From NCBI GenBank assembly GCA_025464545.1, contig JAODMA010000189.1, positions 1-5,338 on the forward strand: DNA of 5,338 nt, written 5' to 3'. Positions 1 to 4,895 of the stretch are shown here, piece by piece (the stretch's first letter is position 1; each line of letters starts with the position of its first letter). The notes beneath the pieces were generated by a model that saw only the letters and a list, made by a program, of their open reading frames with translations, had not been told where the DNA came from and did no database searches. This stretch comes from Arthrobacter sp. (GTDB lineage: Bacteria > Actinomycetota > Actinomycetes > Actinomycetales > Micrococcaceae). The position numbers were made by a program, and so were the translations under genes.

Positions 1-191
1 AACTCGTGGATCTTGTCGGCCCCGGCCTGGTGGCCCTGGCTGGTTGGAGCGTTGAACTGGCGGGCCCACCGCCGGTTGCCGTCCACCATGACACCGATAT
101 GTTTCGGGATCCGGTCCGGGTCAAGGGACCGTTGGAGCCGGCGCTCGTAGAAGCCATAAAGGAACCCGGGCAGTTCCATCCGGAGATTCAC
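1..191 (-). CDS. Z-isoprenyl (cis-prenyl) diphosphate synthase, N-terminal part, cut by left edge
   Basis: Cis-prenyltransferases of the UppS family condense isopentenyl diphosphate with an allylic diphosphate in Z configuration; the products feed polyprenyl-phosphate carriers for envelope glycans. Only about 63 N-terminal codons are present. The family signature is clear: an HIGVMVDGNRRWAR stretch at residues 31-44 contains the catalytic Asp37 of the DGNRRWA motif, and a Q-G-H-x-A-G-A-x-K-I segment follows (residues 52-61). The preceding LYGFYERRL segment (11-19) resembles, from memory, the short-chain (C15) enzyme Rv1086 of M. tuberculosis more than the long-chain Rv2361c. Product chain length cannot be read from this fragment. 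The start is taken as GTG at 191, with AAGGAAG just upstream; an in-frame ATG at 179, preceded by AGGTGA, is the alternative. The gene diverges from trhA. Confidence 0.93.
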   Translation of the reverse strand, partial: MNLRMELPGFLYGFYERRLQRSLDPDRIPKHIGVMVDGNRRWARQFNAPTSQGHQAGADKIHE

Positions 192-195
192 CTGG

Positions 196-202
196 CTTCC
201 TT
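196..202 (-). promoter_or_regulatory. Ribosome binding site of the prenyl synthase gene
   Basis: On the minus strand AAGGAAG lies four bases before the GTG at 191, or six counting from the AAGGA core. A second purine stretch, AGGTGA, overlaps that GTG and sits eight bases before the in-frame ATG at 179. The first favours the GTG start, but the choice between the two remains open. Confidence 0.5.
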
Positions 203-227
203 GAAGTACGACTGCAGTGCACGTCCT

Positions 228-233
228 AGGCTA
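228..233 (-). promoter_or_regulatory. Possible -10 element for the prenyl synthase gene
   Basis: Read on the minus strand this is TAGCCT, fitting the loose actinobacterial TANNNT form of the sigma-A -10 box. It would place a transcript start near 221 and leave a leader of about 30 bases before the GTG at 191, which fits the ribosome binding site. No convincing -35 hexamer is visible about 17-18 bases upstream, so the call is weak. Confidence 0.28.
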
Positions 234-285
234 CCTGCCGGACGGCCGGGGCGGGTGCAGGGCAGCTCCGTCCTTCCTTCGCGAC

Positions 286-310
286 ACTCGTTACCGATGA
301 GTAACTTACT
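286..310. promoter_or_regulatory. Clustered inverted repeats, candidate repressor operator upstream of trhA
   Basis: GTTAC (290-294) and GTAAC (301-305) form a perfect inverted repeat with a six-base spacer. A second, overlapping perfect palindrome, AGTAA-C-TTACT, covers 300-310. A third, shorter pair, ACTC (286-289) and GAGT (299-302), is nested around the first. The result is alternating TTAC/GTAA/TTAC half-sites across 25 bases, in the spot where the -35 box of trhA should be. Symmetric sites of this size are typical of dimeric repressors such as the TetR family. No regulator is encoded in the window, so its identity is unknown. Confidence 0.45.
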
Positions 311-321
311 AGGGCGTAGGT

Positions 322-327
322 TATTAT
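322..327 (+). promoter_or_regulatory. -10 element of a leaderless-type promoter for trhA
   Basis: TATTAT matches the TATAAT consensus at five of six positions. Exactly six bases separate it from the ATG at 334, so transcription would begin at or within a base of the start codon. There is no Shine-Dalgarno sequence in front of that ATG, consistent with a leaderless mRNA, which is common in Actinobacteria. The -35 region would fall near 299-304, inside the inverted repeat, and does not resemble TTGACA. Confidence 0.5.
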
Positions 328-333
328 GGCGGC

Positions 334-1053
334 ATGGAAAGCAACACTCCGGAGTCCTCGCCGAAACGCCCGGTGGACCGCGGAACCGCCATGGACGACG
401 CCGCGGTCAAGCTCGCCGAACTGCTGATGATCAAGCCCAGGTGGCGCGGCTGGATCCACACCGGGACCGCCCCGCTGGCGCTGGCAGCCGGCCTGGTGCT
501 GGTCATCCTGGCCCCCACCCCGGACCTCAAGATCGCTTCCGCCATCTATGCCCTCACCGGGGTGCTGCTTTTCGGCATCAGCGCCATCTACCACCGGGGG
601 AACTGGTCGCCGCGCGGCAAGATAGTGCTGAAGCGGCTGGACCACACAAACATCATGCTGGTCATCGCCGGCAGCTACACACCGCTCGCCTGGTCCCTTT
701 TGGACCGGCCAAAGGCCCAACTGCTGCTCTGGGTGATCTGGTCCGGCGCCATCCTGGGCGTGCTGTTCCGGCTGCTGTGGACCAATGCCCCGCGCTGGCT
801 CTACGTACCGGTCTACATAGCCCTCGGCTGCGGCTCCCTGTTCTACCTGCCGGAATTCTTCGCCGCCAATCCGGCCTCTGCCATCCTGATCTGCGTCGGG
901 GGCGTCCTCTACATCACCGGGGCCATCTTCTACGCCTTGAAGAAGCCGAACTTCAGCTACGAGCACTTCGGCTTCCACGAGCTGTTCCATGCCCTCACGG
1001 TCTTTGCCTTTGCCGCGCACTACGTCGCGATAGCCACCGCCGTCCTCAGCTGA
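334..1053 (+). CDS. trhA: PAQR / hemolysin III family seven-helix membrane protein (TrhA type)
   Basis: This 239-residue integral membrane protein belongs to the hemolysin III (YqfA/TrhA) branch of the PAQR superfamily, related to adiponectin receptors. Bacterial members are linked to membrane lipid and energetic homeostasis; the old name hemolysin does not establish toxin activity. The family metal-site pattern is complete: SxxxH at Ser83-His87, Asp103 in an LDHTNIM segment, and HxxxH at His215-His219. About seven hydrophobic segments are visible, near residues 43-62, 69-88, 103-124, 130-150, 154-173, 181-201 and 216-237, preceded by a ~40-residue polar N-terminus. Length is normal for the family. 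ATG at 334 is chosen because a -10 box sits six bases upstream; an in-frame ATG at residue 20 is a possible later start but has no evident ribosome binding site. The gene diverges from the prenyl synthase and converges on the DUF255 gene. Confidence 0.93.
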   Translation: MESNTPESSPKRPVDRGTAMDDAAVKLAELLMIKPRWRGWIHTGTAPLALAAGLVLVILAPTPDLKIASAIYALTGVLLFGISAIYHRGNWSPRGKIVLKRLDHTNIMLVIAGSYTPLAWSLLDRPKAQLLLWVIWSGAILGVLFRLLWTNAPRWLYVPVYIALGCGSLFYLPEFFAANPASAILICVGGVLYITGAIFYALKKPNFSYEHFGFHELFHALTVFAFAAHYVAIATAVLS

Positions 1054-1065
1054 GCGGTACAGCGC

Positions 1066-1105
1066 ACCGGTCCGGGCCGGGTCCCGCCCAAGGTCCGGGT
1101 CCGGT
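1066..1105 (+). terminator. Imperfect GC-rich inverted repeat after trhA, possible terminator
   Basis: Thirteen bases after the trhA stop, ACCGGTCCGGGCC (1066-1078) can pair with 1093-1105 as five, two, two and one base pairs separated by single mismatches, around a 14-base loop. It is followed by TCTTCA, not a real U tract. U-poor hairpins occur as actinobacterial terminators, but GC-rich spacers form such repeats by chance, so the call is tentative. Confidence 0.22.
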
Positions 1106-1130
1106 CTTCAGGCGGGGCGTCCGCCGGCCA

Positions 1131-1147
1131 CCAGCTCCGGCAGCTGG
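1131..1147. terminator. Small hairpin in the convergent trhA / DUF255-gene gap
   Basis: CCAGCT (1131-1136) and AGCTGG (1142-1147) are perfect six-base arms around a five-base loop. The hairpin reads equally well on both strands and lies between the 3' ends of two converging genes, about 40 bases past the stop of the minus-strand unit, which suits a bidirectional terminator. There is no U tract on either side, so function is uncertain. Confidence 0.28.
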
Positions 1148-1185
1148 CGCATGTCGTGGAACACTGTGGGCCCGGGTCAGGGAAG

Positions 1186-3417
1186 TCATCGCTCCATGGT
1201 GGCGAGTCGTTCCCGCACTGCCTCGGCTGAACCGACGGGCAGGTCGCAGACCATGCCGCGGCAGAGGAACACCTGCGGCGAGCCGTCCGGGGCGGGGCCG
1301 CGGCCGTGCAATAGCGGTACGGAAGGCGCGGCCTCGGAAGCGTCCTGGACGGCGGTCACGAGTCCGGGGCTCGGTGAGAGCAGCAGTTCCCGGTGCAAGG
1401 CTGCGCGCTCCGGCGTGTCCGGACCTGTGACGGCGGCCTCCACCGGGCCGGCGAGCGCGGCCTGTGCCGTCGCGAGCAGCCAGCCGGCCGCCCGGGGCGC
1501 CCGGACAGCAAGGGGCGGCAGCAGCTCGAGGATGTTGCCGGCCAGCGAGCGGTATTCGGCGGAGCCGGTCAGGGCGGAATGGGTCAGGAGTGCGCCGGCC
1601 AAGGCGGCGGCGCCGCTGGGGGTGGCACTGTCGAAGGGATCAAGCGCCGGACTGCCGCCCTGGGCATTCGTCACCTGGGCGGACTCCCCCGTTGTGTCTG
1701 TCAGGACGCCTTCCGCGGCGAACCGTGAGCAGGCAGCCGCAAGGATCTCCCCGGCCAGGCCGAACCAGCGCGTCCGGCCGGTGACGGAGTAGAGGGAAAG
1801 CAGTCCCTCGGCGCAGAAGGCGTAGTCCTCCAGCAACCCGCCGATCCCGCGGGCCGCGCCGTCATGGGAGACCCGCACCAGGGTGCCCGGTTTCCCTTCA
1901 GCGCTGGCGCTCCAGTGCACCCGTTCGAGGTAGGCCGCAATCCGTTCCGCGGCGGCGACCAGGGTGGGCCGTTCCAGCACCGCGCCGGCTTCGGCAAGCG
2001 CCGCGACGGCCAGGCCGTTCCAGCCGGCCACCACCTTGTCGTCCCGGGCCGGCTGCGGCCGGTGTGAGCGCGCCGCCAGGAGTACCGGCCGCACCCGTTG
2101 CCACAGCTGCGCGTCCGCCGGGTCCATCTTCCGCCCGGGGTGCAGCGGGGAGCCCTCGGCGGTTACCGTGCCGCGGTCGGCCACGTTCATCAGGCGGGCA
2201 ACGGCGGCGCCGTCTTCCGCCCCGAGCAGCCCGGTGAGTTCGGTGCGGGTCCACAGATACGTGGCGCCCTCGGCGTGCACTCCGTCCACCACGGTGTCGG
2301 CGTCGAGGGAGGAGGCCAGGGCTTCCGCGGGATTTTCGGGACCGGTCCCCTTGGCCTCGGGTCCGGGCTGGGCCGGCAGGCCCAGCGCTGCCAGGAGCCA
2401 GTCGGCGGTGCGGCCGGCGACGTCGGCGGCTTCGGCCGCCGGGTACTCCGCCATTCCGCCGAGCCGGATCCAGTGGACGTACACGCGCAGCAGCTGGGCA
2501 TTGTCGTAGAGCATCTTCTCGAAGTGCGGGACGGACCAGTCCCGGGTCACCGAGTACCGGGCGAAACCGCCGTCAAGCTGGTCAAACAGGGCCGAACGGG
2601 ACATCGCCGCCAGCGCGCGGCCGGCCATGTCCCGGGCCCCCTCCGCGGTACCGGAGTCCGCCGTTGACCCGGACGGTGCGGGGCCGGGTCCTGCGGCGGC
2701 GTGCCGGATCAGGAATTCCAGCACGGGCGAGGGCGGGAACTTCGGTGCGGTGCCGAAGCCGCCGTCGTCCGGGTCTTCGGAGGCAGCAAGGGCTTCCACA
2801 GCCTCGGACAGCAGCCCTGCGCCGACCGGCTCCGGCGGGCGGTCCAGTTGCACTGCGGAGACGGACTGCGAGGCGGCCAGTCCGCGGGCCAGGGTGTCGG
2901 CGTTCTGTTCCACGGCGCCGCGGCGCTCCCGCCAGGCTTCGACCACGGCCTCAAGCACCTGGCGGAAGGATGGCCGGCCCGGCAGCTGCCGCGGCGGGAA
3001 GTAGGTGCCGGCGTGGAACGCGCGGCCGTCGGGCAGCAGGAAGACGGACATCGGCCAGCCACCTTCGCCGCTGATCGCCTGCGTGGCTGCCATGTAGATG
3101 GCGTCGACGTCGGGACGCTCTTCCCGGTCCACCTTCACGGCGATGAAGTTGGCGTTCAGGAAGTCCGCTGTGGCCTGGTCCTCAAAGGATTCATGCGCCA
3201 TGACATGGCACCAGTGGCAGGCTGCATAGCCGATCGAGAGGAACACCGGGACGTCGCGCGCCGCGGCGAAGGCAAAAGCTTCATCCCCGAACGGGCGCCA
3301 GTGGACGGGATTGCCGGCATGTTGCCGGAGATAGGCAGAGGGTTCTGTCCCGAGGGCATTGGCAGCCTCGGGGACCTTCCTGGGAGTTCCGCTGTCAGCG
3401 GTTTCCGGATCCCGCAT
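1186..3417 (-). CDS. DUF255 / YyaL-type thioredoxin-fold protein with alpha/alpha-barrel domain
   Basis: A cytosolic-looking protein of 743 residues in the family of YyaL and SPATA20 (thioredoxin domain-containing protein, DUF255). No enzymatic reaction is firmly established for the family. The N-terminal thioredoxin-like domain (about 23-180) carries the family opening E-P-S-A-Y-L-R-Q-H-A-x-N-P-V, the CxxC pair Cys67-His-Trp-Cys70, V-D-R-E-E-R-P-D (97-104) and G-G-W-P (119-122). The rest resembles a six-hairpin/epimerase-like barrel, with GGFGTAPKFP (219-228), VPHFEKMLYDNAQLL (296-310), D-D-K-x-x-x-x-W-N-G (459-468) and LLEDYAF (528-534). A C-terminal C-x4-C (Cys719, Cys724) is also typical, so the protein is complete. 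Alanine/glycine-rich linkers near 240-262 and 347-366 are probably lineage inserts. ATG 3417 is preferred; the frame stays open to 3600, but that part encodes Arg-rich shadow sequence. GTG 3420 directly before it is possible. The gene overlaps the upstream small gene by 23 bases, suggesting coupled translation. Confidence 0.92.
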   Translation of the reverse strand: MRDPETADSGTPRKVPEAANALGTEPSAYLRQHAGNPVHWRPFGDEAFAFAAARDVPVFLSIGYAACHWCHVMAHESFEDQATADFLNANFIAVKVDREERPDVDAIYMAATQAISGEGGWPMSVFLLPDGRAFHAGTYFPPRQLPGRPSFRQVLEAVVEAWRERRGAVEQNADTLARGLAASQSVSAVQLDRPPEPVGAGLLSEAVEALAASEDPDDGGFGTAPKFPPSPVLEFLIRHAAAGPGPAPSGSTADSGTAEGARDMAGRALAAMSRSALFDQLDGGFARYSVTRDWSVPHFEKMLYDNAQLLRVYVHWIRLGGMAEYPAAEAADVAGRTADWLLAALGLPAQPGPEAKGTGPENPAEALASSLDADTVVDGVHAEGATYLWTRTELTGLLGAEDGAAVARLMNVADRGTVTAEGSPLHPGRKMDPADAQLWQRVRPVLLAARSHRPQPARDDKVVAGWNGLAVAALAEAGAVLERPTLVAAAERIAAYLERVHWSASAEGKPGTLVRVSHDGAARGIGGLLEDYAFCAEGLLSLYSVTGRTRWFGLAGEILAAACSRFAAEGVLTDTTGESAQVTNAQGGSPALDPFDSATPSGAAALAGALLTHSALTGSAEYRSLAGNILELLPPLAVRAPRAAGWLLATAQAALAGPVEAAVTGPDTPERAALHRELLLSPSPGLVTAVQDASEAAPSVPLLHGRGPAPDGSPQVFLCRGMVCDLPVGSAEAVRERLATMER

Positions 3418-3748
3418 CACCGTTGACTTCCGGACGCGTTCCGGCCCCGTGGTCCGGGTTCCGGTTGGCTGCTTCCGGGTCCCCCGCTGCGGGGGACGCC
3501 GGAGCATCGCGGTGCAACGCCGCTTCCGCGGCCGCCGCGCGTTCTTCCTCCACCTGCGCCCGGTAGCGTACCCGGCGGATGCGCCGCACCATGTCCACAA
3601 TCAGCAGTGCCGTGAGCAGCACGATGAAGGCGGTCAACAGGAAGCCCAGCAGTCCGGGCGTCACCTGGTCCTGGGACAGCCCGGGCCGCAACGACGGCGA
3701 GGGGGCGGGCGCCGGTGAGGTGGCCAGGGCGATGAGCAAAGGATGCAC
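3395..3748 (-). CDS. Small single-pass membrane protein of unknown function
   Basis: The predicted product has 117 residues and matches no named family that I recognise. From the N-terminus it shows a short hydrophobic start, a Pro/Ser/Ala stretch (11-19), one strong transmembrane helix (about 31-52), a basic cluster RRIRRVRYR (55-63), a charged Glu/Ala-rich and probably helical stretch (64-80), and a low-complexity Ala/Pro/Asn/Gly tail. The basic cluster predicts a cytoplasmic C-terminus and an outside N-terminus. GTG at 3748 is chosen because AGAAGG lies eight bases upstream and similar actinobacterial proteins, from memory, begin with a His-Pro-Leu-Leu-like segment. An in-frame ATG at 3844 would add 32 polar residues unlike a membrane N-terminus. 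The gene lies between mca and the DUF255 gene and overlaps the latter, so it is likely co-expressed with both. Its place matches Rv1083 in M. tuberculosis. Confidence 0.8.
   Translation of the reverse strand: MHPLLIALATSPAPAPSPSLRPGLSQDQVTPGLLGFLLTAFIVLLTALLIVDMVRRIRRVRYRAQVEEERAAAAEAALHRDAPASPAAGDPEAANRNPDHGAGTRPEVNGDAGSGNR
3479..3497. repeat. Perfect 9-base-arm GC hairpin inside the small membrane protein gene
   Basis: GTCCCCCGC (3479-3487) and GCGGGGGAC (3489-3497) are perfectly complementary arms around a single T at 3488, which in RNA would give a very stable stem with a small loop. It encodes part of the Ala/Pro/Gly tail of the small protein. It ends about 60 bases before the DUF255-gene start, so it might affect read-through or translation of that gene. 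No U tract follows it on the minus strand. Confidence 0.5.
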
Positions 3749-3756
3749 GGTTAGGA

Positions 3757-3762
3757 CCTTCT
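3757..3762 (-). promoter_or_regulatory. Ribosome binding site deciding the small membrane protein start
   Basis: On the minus strand AGAAGG lies eight bases before the GTG at 3748. No comparable purine stretch precedes the longer in-frame ATG start at 3844, where only a weak CAGCAGG is seen. This decides in favour of the 117-residue product. Confidence 0.6.
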
Positions 3763-3823
3763 GTGGAATATGGCTGCCCCGGTTGGGGCTGTTCTTGCGG
3801 GACTGCTTCGGGACGGTTTCCAT

Positions 3824-3841
3824 CCGCGTTGTTCTACGCGG
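3824..3841. repeat. Short hairpin in the mca to small-protein spacer
   Basis: CCGCGT (3824-3829) and ACGCGG (3836-3841) form a perfect six-base stem with a six-base loop, 21 bases past the mca stop in the minus-strand transcript. It could be a weak terminator, attenuator or 3' end stabiliser for mca mRNA. It has no U tract, so read-through into the downstream genes is expected. Confidence 0.3.
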
Positions 3842-3862
3842 CATAGAACTTGCCTGCTGGGT

Positions 3863-4768
3863 CTATCTTAGTCCGGCGAAGAAGTCCTTTTCAGGCAGTT
3901 CGGTGGGGATCCTGGAATGAATCAGCGAGTAGTCCTCAAATGGCCAGACGCGGCGCTGCAGCTCCGGCGACACGGCGAAAAAGAACCCCTCCGGGTCCAC
4001 CTGGGTCCGGTGCGCGCGCAAGGCCTCGTCCCGGGCCTCGAAGAAGTCCCCGCACTCGATCTGGGTAGTCGTGGCGTGGGTCGGCGCGGGCGGCGTATGG
4101 CCCTCCGCGTCGGCCTCCAGCCAGGCTGCGATGCGTTCCGCGTAGGGTGACTGGAGTCCCGATTCCGCCAGCGCAAAGTGCAGGGCGCGGAACCGCTCGG
4201 GGCTGAACGCACGGTCGTAGTAGAGCTTGCTCGGCGCCCACGCCTCGCCGGTCCCCGGGTAGCGGTCCGGATCCCCGGCAGCTTCGAAGGCCTCGACAGC
4301 CACACGGTGGGCCATGATGTGATCCGGGTGCGGATAGCCGCCGTTCTCGTCATAGCTGAGAATGACCTGCGGCTTGAACTCGCGGACCAGGCGCACCAGC
4401 GGGGCGGCGGCCCGCTCCAGCGGCTGGGTGGCGAAGGACCCGGCGGGCAGCGGCGGCAGCGGATCGCCTTCCGGCAGGCCCGAATCCACGAAGCCCAGCC
4501 AGCGTTGCCGGACGCCCAGGACACCCGCCGCGTGCTCCATCTCCAGCCGGCGGGCCCCTGCCATGTCCCGCTTGGGGTGCGGCTCGCCTTCCATGGCGGG
4601 GTTCTGGATGTCGCCGCGGGAACCGTCGGTGCAGGTCGCGACCAGGACATCGACGCCGTCAGCGGCATACATGGCCATAGTGGCGGCACCCTTGCTGGAT
4701 TCGTCGTCGGGATGAGCATGGACGGCCAGCAGTCGAAGCGGGGCTGACGGGCTGGGGGACGCTGTCAT
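3863..4768 (-). CDS. mca: Mycothiol S-conjugate amidase
   Basis: Mca hydrolyses the amide bond of mycothiol S-conjugates, giving a mercapturic acid (N-acetylcysteine conjugate), which is exported, and glucosaminyl-inositol, which is recycled into mycothiol. It is a zinc-dependent LmbE/PIG-L-fold deacetylase acting in the cytosol. The 301-residue product carries HAHPDDE at 17-23 and YPHPDH at 145-150. By comparison with MshB, zinc would be bound by His19, Asp22 and His150, with Asp21 as general base and His147 assisting. The DESSKGAAT segment (22-30) distinguishes Mca from the paralogue MshB, where the matching segment differs. Length is normal. The ATG at 4768 follows AAAGAGGAG by ten bases. 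It is the first gene of a minus-strand unit with the small membrane protein and the DUF255 gene, and diverges from the DUF4307 gene. No thiol-stress SigR-type promoter could be recognised upstream. Confidence 0.96.
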   Translation of the reverse strand: MTASPSPSAPLRLLAVHAHPDDESSKGAATMAMYAADGVDVLVATCTDGSRGDIQNPAMEGEPHPKRDMAGARRLEMEHAAGVLGVRQRWLGFVDSGLPEGDPLPPLPAGSFATQPLERAAAPLVRLVREFKPQVILSYDENGGYPHPDHIMAHRVAVEAFEAAGDPDRYPGTGEAWAPSKLYYDRAFSPERFRALHFALAESGLQSPYAERIAAWLEADAEGHTPPAPTHATTTQIECGDFFEARDEALRAHRTQVDPEGFFFAVSPELQRRVWPFEDYSLIHSRIPTELPEKDFFAGLR

Positions 4769-4778
4769 CGTGGGACGG

Positions 4779-4787
4779 CTCCTCTTT
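4779..4787 (-). promoter_or_regulatory. Ribosome binding site of mca
   Basis: On the minus strand AAAGAGGAG, a strong Shine-Dalgarno match, ends ten bases before the ATG at 4768. The spacing is slightly long but acceptable, and it confirms that start. It contrasts with the diverging DUF4307 gene and with trhA, which have no ribosome binding site. Confidence 0.7.
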
Positions 4788-4801
4788 CATCTACAGGTGT
4801 T

Positions 4802-4843
4802 CGGTACGGGTCATTGTGCACTGGATTTCTCGTCCGGTACCGG
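4802..4843. promoter_or_regulatory. CGGTAC repeats in the mca / DUF4307-gene control region
   Basis: CCGGTACCGG at 4834-4843 is a perfect ten-base palindrome. A related CGGTACGGG starts at 4802, so the two CGGTAC cores (4802-4807 and 4835-4840) lie 33 bases apart, close to three helical turns. This fits a pair of sites for one protein between divergent genes, but GC-rich palindromes of this size also arise by chance. Confidence 0.25.
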
Positions 4844-4883
4844 CCCGGATCCCGGCGCGGAACATCCGCGACCCGATCCACAC

Positions 4884-4889
4884 TAAACT
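4884..4889 (+). promoter_or_regulatory. -10 element of a leaderless-type promoter for the DUF4307 gene
   Basis: TAAACT fits the actinobacterial TANNNT -10 pattern and lies exactly six bases before the GTG at 4896, the same spacing as the TATTAT box before trhA. No Shine-Dalgarno sequence precedes the GTG. Together this suggests a leaderless transcript starting at or next to the start codon. A -35 box is not convincing (GAACAT near 4860-4865). Confidence 0.5.
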
Positions 4890-4895
4890 GGACTG

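Noticed and set aside
6..1430. A 474-codon open frame on the plus strand, larger than trhA.
   Set aside because: It is Arg/Pro/Gly-rich low-quality sequence, lies antisense to the prenyl synthase gene and in another frame of trhA, and spans both intergenic gaps. The prenyl synthase and TrhA motifs are in the other frames. It is a GC-rich shadow.
2701..3426. A 241-codon plus-strand open frame opposite the DUF255 gene.
   Set aside because: It covers the strand opposite the conserved CxxC region and has no recognisable domain. It and the other plus-strand frames between 1151 and 3718 follow from high third-position GC in the real gene.
3418..3600. N-terminal extension of the DUF255 protein to an ATG at 3600.
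   Set aside because: The 61 extra residues are Arg-rich shadow sequence of the overlapping small protein gene, and homologues begin close to the E-P-S-x-Y-L-R-Q-H motif.
3749..3844. Longer start of the small membrane protein at ATG 3844.
   Set aside because: The added 32 residues are polar and basic, there is no good ribosome binding site, and a clear AGAAGG supports GTG 3748.
4178..4747. Plus-strand open frame of 189 codons opposite mca.
   Set aside because: Antisense shadow; Mca metal-binding motifs are intact on the minus strand.
4855..4895. A GGAAC at 4859-4863 as the -35 of a thiol-stress SigR promoter for the DUF4307 gene.
   Set aside because: No GTT lies at the required 18-19 base spacing; the TAAACT box is the better explanation.
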